Assembly (NCBI RefSeq): GCF_029761935.1
Contig: NZ_CP121699.1
Location: 2,294,001 to 2,358,000 of the forward strand
Source of the DNA: Microbacterium testaceum
Lineage (GTDB): Bacteria > Actinomycetota > Actinomycetes > Actinomycetales > Microbacteriaceae
DNA length: 64,000 bases
Direction: 5' to 3'
Shown here: positions 1 through 8,552 of the stretch, piece after piece
How the letters are laid out: each line of letters opens with the position of its first letter
Position numbering within the stretch: the first letter of the stretch is position 1
Notes under the pieces: generated by a model
Seen by the model: the letters and a program-made list of their open reading frames with translations, nothing else
The model's database searches: none
Told to the model about the DNA's origin: nothing
Translations under genes and position numbers: made by a program

Positions 1-2
1 CG

Positions 3-719
3 CAGCGTCACGTGACCGTCCCGGCCGGTCAGACGGTCGAGGTGCCGTTCGCGGTCGACGTGCCCCAGAACGCCACGCCGGGCGACTACGCGGGCGGGGT
101 TGTCACCACGCTCACGGTCGCGGACGCCTCCGCGAACGTCAACGTCGATCGTCGCCTGGGCATCCGCACCGGCATCCGTGTCGGGGGAGACCTCGCCCCG
201 GCGCTCGCCGTCGACGACCTGCGCGTTGGGTGGGACGGCGGTTTCGTGCCCTTCCTCTTCGGCGACGCCACCGTGCACTACCGCCTGCACAACACCGGGA
301 ACGTCTCGCTCGCGGCCGAAGAGGCCGACGCGGTCACGGGTCCGTTCGGGCTCGCGCGTCTCGACTCCGCGCCCGACGACGCGGCCCCCACCCTGCTGCC
401 CGGCGAGAGCTGGGAGCGCGACGTGCGGGTTCCCGCGGTGGCCGCGATGGGTGTACTGATCGCGTCGGTGTCGGCGACCCCGATCGTGACGGATGCCGCG
501 GGCTCCATCTCGACCCTCGATCCGATCGAGGTGTCGACGTTCGGGTGGGCGATTCCGTGGCCGCTGCTGCTCCTGGTCGTGCTGATCGTCGCGGGGGCGG
601 TCTTCGGTCCGCGTCTGCTGCGCGAGCGCCGTCGCCGGGCCCAGCAGGCGGAGGACGAGCGCGTGGCCGCCGCCGTCGAGCGCACGCTGGCCGAGAAGGA
701 GCGCCAGCCCGTCGAGTGA
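3..719 (+). CDS. DUF916-like surface protein with C-terminal membrane anchor (5' partial)
   Basis: The open frame runs in from the window edge, so the N-terminus is missing; a GTG at 12 is probably internal. The visible part begins with a beta-sandwich stretch (V-P-A-G-Q-T-V-E-V-P-F, then P-G-D-Y-A-G-G-V) that resembles the DUF916/WxL-associated extracellular domain. A second beta-rich region follows. A single hydrophobic helix lies about 60 residues before the stop (WAIPWPLLLLVVLIVAGAVF) and is followed by an Arg-rich and charged cytoplasmic tail. This gives a cell-surface protein anchored by its C-terminal helix. Family assignment is by motif only; the precise ligand (peptidoglycan or a WxL-like partner) is inference. 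Confidence 0.6.
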   Translation, partial: QRHVTVPAGQTVEVPFAVDVPQNATPGDYAGGVVTTLTVADASANVNVDRRLGIRTGIRVGGDLAPALAVDDLRVGWDGGFVPFLFGDATVHYRLHNTGNVSLAAEEADAVTGPFGLARLDSAPDDAAPTLLPGESWERDVRVPAVAAMGVLIASVSATPIVTDAAGSISTLDPIEVSTFGWAIPWPLLLLVVLIVAGAVFGPRLLRERRRRAQQAEDERVAAAVERTLAEKERQPVE

Positions 720-725
720 CCGGCA

Positions 726-763
726 GGTCACCGACCTCGTCATGGGGATCGACGTCGGTGACC
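726..763 (+). terminator. Hairpin after the surface-protein gene
   Basis: A perfect 10-bp inverted repeat (GGTCACCGAC / GTCGGTGACC) with an 18-base loop starts seven bases after the stop codon. There is no clear U-tract, so it may be a hairpin-only terminator or RNA-stabilising element. The stretch from 764 to about 945 shows no convincing gene. Confidence 0.4.
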
Positions 764-946
764 CGCCGAAGCTTCAGTTGTACCCGAGGATCACGCCCGA
801 TTCGAGGTCGACGTCCGAGGACGCGAGGGCGGGGTGATCGGAACCTTCTGCTTCACTCACCCGGCGATTCTGCCGCCGCCCCGGGGGTGGGGCCAGGGTT
901 CCTCACGGAACGCACACGAGAACGATCCGCGACGTGAGGACGACGA

Positions 947-974
947 AGGGACCGGGCCCCTCGGCTCGGTCCCT
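947..974 (-). terminator. Hairpin terminator of the 61-residue membrane protein gene
   Basis: GGGACCG and CGGTCCC pair around a G/C-rich centre, just downstream of the minus-strand gene ending at 993. It lacks a long U-run, as is common in high-GC actinobacteria. Confidence 0.4.
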
Positions 975-992
975 CGGTCGCGTATCGGGCGG

Positions 993-1178
993 TCAGAAGT
1001 GGATCGACGGCCCGTGCGCGATCGGTGTCGCGGGCCGGTAGTGGATGACCTCCGCCTGGACGGTGGCGGGCACGATCGCGGCGGTGACGGCGGGGCCGAC
1101 CGTCAGCAACGCCCCGAGGGCGACGGCGACGACGGCGAGACCGGATGGTCGGGTGCGGCTCACGGACGGGGGGATCAC
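993..1178 (-). CDS. Small membrane or secreted protein, unknown function
   Basis: This 61-residue protein begins at a GTG preceded by a good ribosome site (AAGGAG, five bases away). That is why the shorter start was chosen over a longer frame reaching 1349, whose extra N-terminus is Arg-rich and looks non-coding. After a short basic N-terminus (S-R-T-R-P) there is one hydrophobic segment (GLAVVAVALGALLTVGPAV), then about 30 residues with a VIHYRPATPIAHGPSIHF end. It is either a signal-anchor protein or a small secreted peptide. No family was recognised. Confidence 0.5.
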   Translation of the reverse strand: MIPPSVSRTRPSGLAVVAVALGALLTVGPAVTAAIVPATVQAEVIHYRPATPIAHGPSIHF

Positions 1179-1263
1179 GGCTTCTCCTTCGATCGGTTCG
1201 GCAAGACGATCGTATGGTGAAAAACGTACGCGAAGGTGAGCAATCGGCTGGGAACGCCGTCGG

Positions 1264-1899
1264 CTACCCCCTCGGCCCGGGCGTCCGACCGGCTTCCCGG
1301 CCCTCGAACGCCGACGCCACGACGTCCGCCACGTCGTCGAGAGCCGCATCGTCGCGACTGCTCAACCACCACTCGACCAGCCCGTCCACGCTCGCGCGCA
1401 GGGCGGAGGCGACGATCGGGATCGGGGTCTCGAGGGTGCGTCCCGTCGCCGTCGACCAGCGCTCGATGCTGTCCGAGATGGCGCGGATGCTCGCTTCGAT
1501 CTCGCTCTGCGCTGCGGCCCGCAGGTCGGGATGAGAGCGGGCGGATGCCGTCAGCTCGCTCACGACGCGGTACTCGCTCTCGTGTCGGCGCAGATCCCGC
1601 GCGAGTCCGCGCAGTGCGAGACGCACGGCCGCGGCGAAGTCGTCGAGGGCGAGGTCGTCGGCCCACACGGCCTCGAGGGTGCGCTGGGATGCGCGGTGGA
1701 GCACGGCCTCGACGAGGGCGGTCTTGGATCCGAAGGCGTAGGTCACCACGCGATGCGCGACGCCGGCGCGCTCGGCGACCCGGCGCAGGCTCAGTGCCGA
1801 CGCGCCCGCATCGGCAACGACGGTGAGGGCGGCGTCGAGCAGGCGTTCGCGGCGCTCTTCGAGGGGAAGGTAGTCACGGGTGGGGGCCTCGGCGTTCAC
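1264..1899 (-). CDS. TetR-family transcriptional regulator
   Basis: A 211-residue one-domain repressor. The N-terminal TetR helix-turn-helix is clear (RRERLLDAALTVVADAGASA, then the recognition helix in VAERAGVAHRVVTYAFGSK, about residues 18-60); the C-terminal all-helical ligand domain is typical in length. The GTG at 1899 is preferred because GGAG lies six bases upstream; a TTG four codons earlier overlaps that site. The gene is divergent from the GNAT acetyltransferase, and the AT-rich spacer between them is a likely operator, so control of itself and of the acetyltransferase is the natural inference. The ligand is unknown. Confidence 0.85.
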   Translation of the reverse strand: MNAEAPTRDYLPLEERRERLLDAALTVVADAGASALSLRRVAERAGVAHRVVTYAFGSKTALVEAVLHRASQRTLEAVWADDLALDDFAAAVRLALRGLARDLRRHESEYRVVSELTASARSHPDLRAAAQSEIEASIRAISDSIERWSTATGRTLETPIPIVASALRASVDGLVEWWLSSRDDAALDDVADVVASAFEGREAGRTPGPRG

Positions 1900-1934
1900 G
1901 GCGTTCTCCAAGCGATCGGGGCGGTCGAGTCTCG

Positions 1935-1961
1935 CATACTGAATATATCCACACGGACCAA
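1935..1961. promoter_or_regulatory. AT-rich divergent promoter/operator between tetR and GNAT genes
   Basis: The spacer holds GAATATATCC, a partly palindromic and unusually AT-rich island in this 70 % GC sequence, directly upstream of the GNAT ribosome site. It is a plausible joint promoter and TetR operator. The half-sites are not symmetric enough to define the operator exactly. Confidence 0.35.
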
Positions 1962-1973
1962 TTGGAGGACGAG

Positions 1974-2606
1974 ATGACCGACCTGCACATCACCCCCGCT
2001 CGAGAGGCCGACCTCCCCGCCGCCGCGCGCGTGCTCGCCGAGGCCTTCCGCGACGATCCCGTGATGGCCGCGATCCTTCCGGGCGGTCGCCGCATCGAGC
2101 GGCTCACGACCCTGTTCACCGCGCTCCTGCGGGGCGCCGCCTTCGAGACCGGCAGCGTCGACCTCGCTCGTCGCTCCGACGGGGACGAGATCCTCGGGGT
2201 GGCCGCGTGGGAAGGCCCCGGCGCGGCATCCCTCCCCTGGCGCCAGCTTCCCGGCTACCTGTCGGCCCTCGGCGTCGCCGGCATCGTCCGGGCGGCGGCC
2301 CTGTCGTCGCGGTTGGCGCGTCACCGCCCGCGGTCGCCGCACTGGTACCTCGCCCAGATCGGCGTCTCGCCCGCCGCGCGAGGACTCGGCGTGGGCGGTG
2401 CTCTCCTGCGCTCCCGCCTCGAGACGCTCGACGTCACGCGCACGACCGCCTACCTCGAGTCGTCGACCCCCGACAACCGCCGCCTCTACGGCCGCCTCGG
2501 CTTCGAAGAGATCGCGCCGATCCCGGGGATCCGCGGGGCCTCGCCGATGGCCATGCTCCGCCCGCCCGCGCCCGCTCGGCACGCGGTGCCCGCCCGAGCG
2601 GTCTGA
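1974..2606 (+). CDS. GNAT-family N-acetyltransferase
   Basis: A 210-residue acetyl-CoA-dependent acetyltransferase. The acetyl-CoA pyrophosphate loop is visible at about residues 130-142 (QIGVSPAARGLGVGGALL, the Q/R-x-x-G-x-G/A signature), and the C-terminal Y-G-R-L-G-F-E-E strand is also typical. The start is the ATG preceded by TTGGAGGA; a TTG four codons earlier sits inside that ribosome site and is rejected. It is divergent from a TetR regulator, an arrangement often seen with small-molecule detoxifying acetyltransferases. The acceptor substrate cannot be told from the sequence. Confidence 0.85.
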   Translation: MTDLHITPAREADLPAAARVLAEAFRDDPVMAAILPGGRRIERLTTLFTALLRGAAFETGSVDLARRSDGDEILGVAAWEGPGAASLPWRQLPGYLSALGVAGIVRAAALSSRLARHRPRSPHWYLAQIGVSPAARGLGVGGALLRSRLETLDVTRTTAYLESSTPDNRRLYGRLGFEEIAPIPGIRGASPMAMLRPPAPARHAVPARAV

Positions 2607-2710
2607 GGGGGCATCCCGGGCAGGCATCTCGACGTCGAGCGTCCACAAAGTCCGCTCAGGCGCCGAGGAATAGACTGGGCGACATCGACACCGTCTCTCC
2701 GGGACCCTCC

Positions 2711-3343
2711 GTGACCACTCCTTCTTCCGAGCGCGCCTTCGACGTTCGCCACGTGCAGCTCGCGCGCGCCCTTTTCGCGGCGCTGGCCGCCGTTATGGTC
2801 ACCTTCTCGTCCGACCACTCCGCCCCCCTCGGCCTGGGGGTGTTCAGCGGCTTCGCGCTCGCGACCGGGCTCGTCTTCGCCCTGTCGGTGTGGCTCGTCC
2901 ACCCGCGCGGCCAGCGCCTGATCCCGGCGCTGCTCGCGATCGTCTCGATCGTCGCGGGCATGGTCGCCAGCGTCGGCACCTGGCGCACGACCGGCGTCTT
3001 CTTCGGCGTCGTGATCGCGTGGGCTCTCGTCTCGGGCGCGATCGAGCTGATCGGCGCCCTGCGCCAGCGCAAGACGGTCGGGGCCGCGGGTGCGCGCGAC
3101 GGCGTGCTCATCGGCATCCTGAGTCTCGTCCTCGGGGTCGTGCTGCTGCTCCCGATCCAGCAGTACGCGCTCGACTACAGCATCGCCGGGGCGGGTTCGT
3201 TCACGCTGACCGGCATCACCATCGCCGTGGGTCTCTTCGGCGGGTACGCGGCGGTCGTCGCCGTGTTCCTCGCGATCGCGGGGTTCTCTCCGCGCCGCAC
3301 CGAGCCCGTTCCGGCCGTACCCTCCGAGGAGGCCGCGTCATGA
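2711..3343 (+). CDS. Multi-pass membrane protein, unknown function
   Basis: This 210-residue protein contains about six hydrophobic helices (for example GLVFALSVWLV, LLAIVSIVAGMVASV, VFFGVVIAWALV, LIGILSLVLGVVLLL), resembling the DUF308/HdeD-like group of small membrane proteins. The GTG start follows a TAGACT -10 element by about 30 bases; there is no strong ribosome site. Its stop overlaps the ATG of the next gene (ATGA), so the two are translationally coupled and probably form a two-protein membrane unit. No function is assigned. Confidence 0.6.
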   Translation: MTTPSSERAFDVRHVQLARALFAALAAVMVTFSSDHSAPLGLGVFSGFALATGLVFALSVWLVHPRGQRLIPALLAIVSIVAGMVASVGTWRTTGVFFGVVIAWALVSGAIELIGALRQRKTVGAAGARDGVLIGILSLVLGVVLLLPIQQYALDYSIAGAGSFTLTGITIAVGLFGGYAAVVAVFLAIAGFSPRRTEPVPAVPSEEAAS

Positions 3344-3705
3344 CCGACAAGCCCACCACCCGCCGCGACCTGATGAAGCCCGTTCAGCTTCTCGGTCTGG
3401 CTTTCATCGCCGCCCTGTTCGCCGGGTTCGTCACGCTCATGTCGATGGGCTTCTTCCAGACGCGGCCCGCCGACCAGATCCAGCGTGCGCTGATCGTGGG
3501 CCTGGTCGCCGCGGGAGCGACGTTCATCGTCACTCTCGTCTCGCTGGCGCTGCTGCTGCTGGCCGTCGACCCCTCCAAGGTCACCGCCACGGTCGACCGT
3601 CCGCTGCTTCTTCCGAAGAACGCTCCGGATGCCGACGCCCCCGAGGCCGCGGCCGCGCCCGAGTCCCCGCGCGTCGACGACGGCCCCACCGAGCCGCGCG
3701 CCTGA
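3340..3705 (+). CDS. Small two-helix membrane protein
   Basis: A 121-residue protein coupled to the preceding membrane protein by an ATGA overlap, with a strong ribosome site (GAGGAGG) inside the upstream gene. It has two hydrophobic helices (residues about 16-36 and 49-75) and an acidic, Ala/Pro-rich C-terminal tail (DADAPEAAAAPE...). It is probably a partner or accessory subunit of its neighbour. No characterised family was recognised. Confidence 0.6.
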   Translation: MTDKPTTRRDLMKPVQLLGLAFIAALFAGFVTLMSMGFFQTRPADQIQRALIVGLVAAGATFIVTLVSLALLLLAVDPSKVTATVDRPLLLPKNAPDADAPEAAAAPESPRVDDGPTEPRA

Positions 3706-3726
3706 CGCGCAGCCCGCGCCCCGCGA

Positions 3727-4764
3727 CTAGCGGCGCGGGTCGATCATCGTCATTCCCGCGGGTGACGCCGAGTCCATCGTCGGCAGCAGGTCGGCCGCCT
3801 CGGCGAGTCCCACCACGCGCTCGACGAGCTCCTGCGGTCGCAGGGCGCCGCTCTCGATGAGCGAGAGCATCTCGGGATAGTCCACCGCGGCCATGCCGTG
3901 GCTGCCGAGCAGGTCGAGTTCCCACGCGATCACGCGGGCCATGGGCATCGAGGTCATGCCGTCGGCGGTCGGGAGCAGCCCGATCTGCACGTGCCGCCCG
4001 CGTCGACGCAGGCTCAGCACGGCGTCGCGCGCCGTCTGGGCGCTGCCGACGGCGTCGACCGAGACGTGGCTGCCGCCCCCGGTGATCTCGTGCACGGCCG
4101 CGGCGATGTCCGAACCGTCGGCGACCAGCGTGTGCTCCGCCCCGAGCCGCTTCGCCGCGTCGAGAGCCGCCGGGGTGCGATCCACCGCGATGACGCGCGC
4201 GCCCAGGGCGGCGCCGATCATCACGGCGCTGAGGCCCACGCCGCCCGCGCCGACGACGGTGATCCACTCGCCCGCCTGCACGCGCGCCCGCCCCGTGAGC
4301 GCACGGTAGGCGGTGGCGAAGCGGCAGCCGAGGGCGGCCGCGGCCTCGAACGAGACGTCGTCGGGAATGCGCACGACGTTCGTGTCGGCCGCGCGCAGCA
4401 CGACGTGCTCGGCGAAGCTCCCCCACTGGGTGAAGCCCGGCTGCTGCTGGTCGGGGCAGACCTGTGCGTTGCCGCCGAGGCACCACTCGCAGGCCCCGCA
4501 GCCCATCACGAAGGGCACCGTCACGCGGTCGCCGACGCTCCAGCGCTGCACGCCGTCGCCGACCTCGACGATCACGCCCGCCAGCTCGTGCCCCGGAACG
4601 TGGGGGAGTGAGACGTCATCGTGCCCGACCCACGCGTGCCAGTCGCTCTTGCACAGGCCCGTCGCGTGCACCTCGACGACGACCCCGCCGGTGGGGGCGC
4701 TCGGGGCCTCGACCTCACGCACCTCGAGGGGTTCGGCCAGGGCATCCATGATCATCGCGCGCAT
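3727..4764 (-). CDS. Zinc-dependent alcohol dehydrogenase
   Basis: This 345-residue medium-chain dehydrogenase/reductase has the normal family length. The catalytic zinc ligands are visible in ATGLCKSDWH and PGHELAG near the N-terminus. The structural zinc site is the four-cysteine loop CGACEWCLGGNAQVC, and the nucleotide-binding motif is GAGGVG in the central Rossmann fold. Two in-frame ATGs lie at 4773 and 4764; the second is preferred because GGGAG is too close to the first and the product then begins MRAMIMDA as in homologues. It should oxidise an alcohol with NAD(P)+; the substrate is not determinable. Confidence 0.85.
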   Translation of the reverse strand: MRAMIMDALAEPLEVREVEAPSAPTGGVVVEVHATGLCKSDWHAWVGHDDVSLPHVPGHELAGVIVEVGDGVQRWSVGDRVTVPFVMGCGACEWCLGGNAQVCPDQQQPGFTQWGSFAEHVVLRAADTNVVRIPDDVSFEAAAALGCRFATAYRALTGRARVQAGEWITVVGAGGVGLSAVMIGAALGARVIAVDRTPAALDAAKRLGAEHTLVADGSDIAAAVHEITGGGSHVSVDAVGSAQTARDAVLSLRRRGRHVQIGLLPTADGMTSMPMARVIAWELDLLGSHGMAAVDYPEMLSLIESGALRPQELVERVVGLAEAADLLPTMDSASPAGMTMIDPRR

Positions 4765-4841
4765 GGCATCCATTCTCCCGCTCCGCGTGCGCGGCCCGCG
4801 CGCGGTGCGGTGGGCCGCGACGGCGAGGTGCTCACCCGTCG

Positions 4842-4897
4842 CGTGTCCACAACACGCGGAGGCTCTGGGATGTCGTCCGGGTGCTCTGGACACTCAC
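4842..4897. repeat. Degenerate copy of a dispersed intergenic palindrome (copy 1)
   Basis: The sequence GTGTCCACAACACGCGGA ... TCCGGGTGCTCTGGACACTC is a mutated version of the long inverted repeat also found at 8462-8510 and 20519-20577. It lies between the alcohol dehydrogenase and the end of the GH43 gene. It could act as a hairpin terminator for one of them. Confidence 0.6.
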
Positions 4898-4915
4898 GTC
4901 GCGTGAGCGGCGGCG

Positions 4916-7900
4916 TCAGGCGTGCCGGCGACGGCGCAGAAGGAGCAGCCCCGCGCCGAGACCACCGAAGACCAGGGCCAGGATGCCGAGGGCCAGAGGC
5001 ATCTCGGAGCCGGTGGCGGCCAGACCGCCGCCGGCCGCCGCGGTCCCGCCGGATCCGCCGACGGTGCCCGCCGGGGTGCCGGGGGTACCCGTGCCCGTTC
5101 CGGAGCCGTCGCCCCCTCCCGCGCCATCCCCCGGTGCGGCCCCCGCCACGACCGTGACGGTCGCGGACCGCGCCTGCTCGAGGTTGCCGGCCACGTCGGT
5201 GGAGCGGAACTGCACGAGGTGGTCGCCGGCGCCGGTGAGCGTCACGCTCGAGCCCGCGGTCCACGTCGTCCCGCCGTCGAGCGAGTACTCGGTCAGGGCG
5301 ACGCCCGAGGTGGCATCCGTCGCCTGGAACACCACCGTCGCCTCGGCGGGCGCCAGGGCCTGGAACACCGCGGCCGGCTGCATGAGGCGCAGCAGCGTCG
5401 AGGGCTTCTCGGTCGAGGCCTCGGTGGTTGGGGCGGCCGTGTCGATGCGGATGGGGAGCGATCCGGCGACCTCGGGCACCTCGGTGCCGTTCCACAGGGC
5501 GCGGTAGTCGACGGTGTGGTCGCCGTCGGTGGTGACGTCGAAGTCCGGTCCCGTCTGCCACGCCCCGCCGTCGAGGCGGTACTGCACCTCGACGTCGGTG
5601 TTGCCGTCGTGCGACAGGCTCACCGGGACGGGAGCGGCGGTGTACCAGCCGGCGGCGTTGGGCTGCGTCCGCAGGAACGGCTCGATGTGCGCGATCCCGC
5701 CGGCCTCGGCCACGAAGAACTCGGGGATCTTCAGGTACGACCCGGGGGTCGCGAAGGTGAAGCGCAGGCCCGTCGCCAGGACCTTCTGGAACGACAACGT
5801 CGTCTCGACGCCGTTCGTCACCGTGGGCGCGTCACCGGTGAGGGGCAGCGGCTTCCACTGGTTGTCGTGGTAGTCCCGGTACTCGAGCGAGACACCCGCG
5901 ATCGATCCCTCGAGGTTCGTGAAGCGCACCTCGTTCAGGCGGTGGATCTCCAACGTCTCCATCGTGAAGGTCGCGGAGTCCTTGTAGCCCGCGTCGGTCC
6001 AGGTCGACCACGCCGTGCCGAGTCGGCCGTCGCACGCGTTGGAGGCGGGCATCGTGGCCCACTTCGTCTGGTGGAACGATGCCGACACCGTCGTGCCCAT
6101 ATCGCGGCATACGTTCACGGCCGAGGCGTTGCCCCACACGTCGACCTCAGAGATCGACTGCCACGTGTTCGCCTGGCTCGTCAGCCGGAGCCGCAGGGCG
6201 CTGGCCGCCGGAAGCGTGCGGGCGTCGATCACGGCCGTGGGGGCCGGGGCGCTGGCATCCTGAGCGAGAGTCGCCTCGACCGCGGTGTCCTTCCATGCGC
6301 CCGAGGCGTCGCGGTACTGCACCTGGATGCGCGAGGGCCAGGTCGCCGTCGCCCCGTCCTTGTAGGTGTGCACGACGATCGAGTCGAACGTGCGGTCGGT
6401 GCCCCAGTCGAACTGCAGCCAGCTGTCGCGCGGGTAGCCGTTTCCGGTCCAGTCGTCCCAGCCCTTGGCCGTGGGGTTGCCGTCGGTGAGGGTGGCGACG
6501 AGGTCGGAGCGGCTCGACGCGGTGACGGTCGCCTCGGGGGCGATGTCGGCGATGCCGGGCTCGGCGACCGTGATCGTGCGCTGGAACGAGCGACCGGCGG
6601 TGAAGTTCGCGTCGGCGGCGAGGGTGCCGGTGATCGTCTGCGGGCCGAGCACGCTCGTGTCGATCGTCGACCAGGTGACGGCGACCGGGGCGGTGCCGGC
6701 GGAGGTGTCGACGGGGACGCTGGTGGGCAGCTGCGGGATGGCGCCGCGGCGGACGGTCTCGGGCAGGCCGGTGGTCACGGCGCGCCAGGTGCCGTGGCCG
6801 AAGCCCTTGTCATCCCAGTACGAGGCGTCCCATCCCTTGCCGTACCGCGCGGGGTCCTCGGCGGCGGGGTTGTGCATCTCGAGGCGTCCGTTCTCGCCCA
6901 CCGTGAGCGGGAGCCAGACGTAGGTCGAGTCGGACTTGCCCTCGTTCCAGCGGTCGCCCATGTAGACGAACTTGCCCGGCTCGAGTTCGAACACGTTCGT
7001 CGTCTGCGAGCCGAACGTCGAGCGGCGCACGTCGCCGATCGAGAGCAGGCCGTCACCCCCGTCGGGGATGGCGTTGTACGAGACGGTCTCGTTCACGTCG
7101 TTCGCGTCGACACCGCGGATCCACGTGCCCATCAGGTTCTTCGTCGTGTAGTACGTCTGCGGGTTGGGCGCCCAGCCGGTCGCGCCCGAGGTGACGACGC
7201 TGTAGGTGCCGTCGCGCTCGAAGATCGCGGGCGCCTCGAGGTGGCCGCACTCCTTGACGATCTGGAAGTCCTTCCCCCGTTCCGGCGCCGCGGGGGTCCC
7301 GTCGGCGAAGACGTAGGGGTAGCGGCCGTCTTCGGAGTACTGGTTGACGTCGAGGGTGTCGCGATCGGTGGTGTGGGTGACGTTCGTGTAGGTGTCGTCG
7401 AGGGCGGCGACGTAGAGGCTGTAGTTCTCCTCCGATGAGTACGAGATGTATGCCTTGCCGTCGTCGTCCTGGAACACCGTCATGTCGCGCGCCTGACCGG
7501 GGACCGCGTACGGCGTGCAGGCCTGGTAGTCGGTGCGGTTGGGCATGCGGAAGGCGCCCGTCATGCGGAACGGGCCCGCGGGCGAGTCCGATACGGCGAC
7601 GGCCGCCATCGACCGCGCGTAGGTGCTGCCGCCGGGCTCGGTGCGCCCGTCGGCGTGCCACCACATGACCCACTTGCCGGTCTTGGCGTTGTGCAGCACC
7701 TTGGGGCGCTCGAAGATCGCGGTGTAATCCGAGTTCTGCGTCGAGTTGAGGTGGTACGCGAGGGCGTCGATCTTCTCGGTGCGCGGCTGGCCGTTCTCGT
7801 CGACGGTGTCGTACAGATCCTCGAAGTAGGGCGTGAGCAGGTCGTCGCGCGTCGAGATGCTGCGGAGCGCGTCTCCGAGGTTCGTCCAATTCTTGGCATC

Positions 7901-8278
7901 CGTCGATCGATACACCGCGACGCCGGGGCTGTTCCAGTAGCCGTTCGTGCGGTCTTCGCCGTACCAGTAGGAGACGGTCTGGCCGTTCTCTTCGGTCGTG
8001 ACCACCTGCCCGCCGTGCGCCTGGATGTGCCGGCCGTCGGTGTCGTACCAGGCCGGTTGGAAGTAGTCGGCCGCGCCGAGGCCGGGGTCGGCGAGCGGCT
8101 GGAAGTTCGTGTAGGTGACGGGCGGGTCGATCCGGGGCACCCCGTCGTTCGGATCGGTCGGCACGCCGCCCGCGGCGCTCGCCGCGAGGGGGGATGCCAG
8201 GGCTCCGCCGACCACGGCAGCGGTCACGGCCGCGAGGAGCGTGCGCACGAAAGAGGAAGAGGGGCGTCGAGGCGTCAT
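4916..8278 (-). CDS. Secreted, wall-anchored GH43 glycosidase with F5/8-type carbohydrate-binding domains
   Basis: This 1120-residue modular enzyme starts with a signal peptide (about residues 1-36, ending LAASA). The catalytic five-bladed propeller occupies about residues 55-490. The motif IQAHGGQVV (85-93) and YWYGED match GH43 subfamily-24-like exo-beta-1,3-galactanases, and HLEAP at 346-350 holds a likely general-acid Glu. A bacterial Ig-like stretch, two discoidin/F5/8-type domains, an OmpL47-like domain and a Gly/Thr-rich linker follow. The C-terminus is a sorting signal: LAATG, a hydrophobic helix and RRRRHA, i.e. the LAXTG form used by class E sortases. ATG 8278 is chosen because it puts the signal peptide at the N-terminus. 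Substrate is inference. Confidence 0.85.
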   Translation of the reverse strand: MTPRRPSSSFVRTLLAAVTAAVVGGALASPLAASAAGGVPTDPNDGVPRIDPPVTYTNFQPLADPGLGAADYFQPAWYDTDGRHIQAHGGQVVTTEENGQTVSYWYGEDRTNGYWNSPGVAVYRSTDAKNWTNLGDALRSISTRDDLLTPYFEDLYDTVDENGQPRTEKIDALAYHLNSTQNSDYTAIFERPKVLHNAKTGKWVMWWHADGRTEPGGSTYARSMAAVAVSDSPAGPFRMTGAFRMPNRTDYQACTPYAVPGQARDMTVFQDDDGKAYISYSSEENYSLYVAALDDTYTNVTHTTDRDTLDVNQYSEDGRYPYVFADGTPAAPERGKDFQIVKECGHLEAPAIFERDGTYSVVTSGATGWAPNPQTYYTTKNLMGTWIRGVDANDVNETVSYNAIPDGGDGLLSIGDVRRSTFGSQTTNVFELEPGKFVYMGDRWNEGKSDSTYVWLPLTVGENGRLEMHNPAAEDPARYGKGWDASYWDDKGFGHGTWRAVTTGLPETVRRGAIPQLPTSVPVDTSAGTAPVAVTWSTIDTSVLGPQTITGTLAADANFTAGRSFQRTITVAEPGIADIAPEATVTASSRSDLVATLTDGNPTAKGWDDWTGNGYPRDSWLQFDWGTDRTFDSIVVHTYKDGATATWPSRIQVQYRDASGAWKDTAVEATLAQDASAPAPTAVIDARTLPAASALRLRLTSQANTWQSISEVDVWGNASAVNVCRDMGTTVSASFHQTKWATMPASNACDGRLGTAWSTWTDAGYKDSATFTMETLEIHRLNEVRFTNLEGSIAGVSLEYRDYHDNQWKPLPLTGDAPTVTNGVETTLSFQKVLATGLRFTFATPGSYLKIPEFFVAEAGGIAHIEPFLRTQPNAAGWYTAAPVPVSLSHDGNTDVEVQYRLDGGAWQTGPDFDVTTDGDHTVDYRALWNGTEVPEVAGSLPIRIDTAAPTTEASTEKPSTLLRLMQPAAVFQALAPAEATVVFQATDATSGVALTEYSLDGGTTWTAGSSVTLTGAGDHLVQFRSTDVAGNLEQARSATVTVVAGAAPGDGAGGGDGSGTGTGTPGTPAGTVGGSGGTAAAGGGLAATGSEMPLALGILALVFGGLGAGLLLLRRRRHA

Positions 8279-8342
8279 CGCGTCTGTTCCGATCTGCGCC
8301 GCGACGGTGCGGCGCACGACGGCCCGGGGGCCGCGGTGGGGA

Positions 8343-8356
8343 TGTTGACGTCAACA
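8343..8356. promoter_or_regulatory. Perfect 14-bp palindrome, likely LacI-type operator of the GH43 gene
   Basis: TGTTGACGTCAACA is a perfect palindrome 65 bp upstream of the glycosidase start. Its size and CG-centred symmetry fit LacI-family operators, the usual regulators of actinobacterial glycosidase genes. It also contains TTGAC on both strands, so binding would cover a -35 element. No LacI gene lies in this window. Confidence 0.5.
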
Positions 8357-8461
8357 CTATGGGGCACCGGTGCGCGACGTCCAGGGGCAGTTCGCGGTGT
8401 GGTGCTCGCCGACGCGAACGCCGCGCCGGCACGACGCGGGCGCGAGAACACGCCGATTGCG

Positions 8462-8510
8462 CAGAACACCCGGACGTTTCCGAAGATCGTCCGGGTGTTC
8501 TGGACACTCA
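8462..8510. repeat. Dispersed intergenic palindrome (copy 2)
   Basis: CAGAACACCCGGACG pairs perfectly with CGTCCGGGTGTTCTG around an 11-base loop, and the right arm continues GACACTCA as in the other copies. It lies between the GH43 promoter region and the end of purB and may terminate purB transcription. Confidence 0.8.
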
Positions 8511-8552
8511 CGGAGGGGGCGGGCGGCGGCGCGTGCCCGCGCCCGCAGCGCG

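Noticed and set aside
2672..2677. Leaderless promoter for the gene at 2711
   Set aside because: TAGACT is present, but the base six to seven positions downstream is not a start codon; the message must have a roughly 30-base leader.
2207..2710. Long N-terminal extension of the 2711-3343 membrane protein
   Set aside because: The extension is Arg/Pro-rich, overlaps the GNAT gene in another frame and has no start signal; the hydrophobic protein begins naturally at 2711.
4922..7438. Large plus-strand frame opposite the GH43 gene
   Set aside because: It has the His/Arg/Gly/Val-rich composition of antisense reading of a high-GC gene and no domain; the minus-strand frame has clear domains and a signal peptide.
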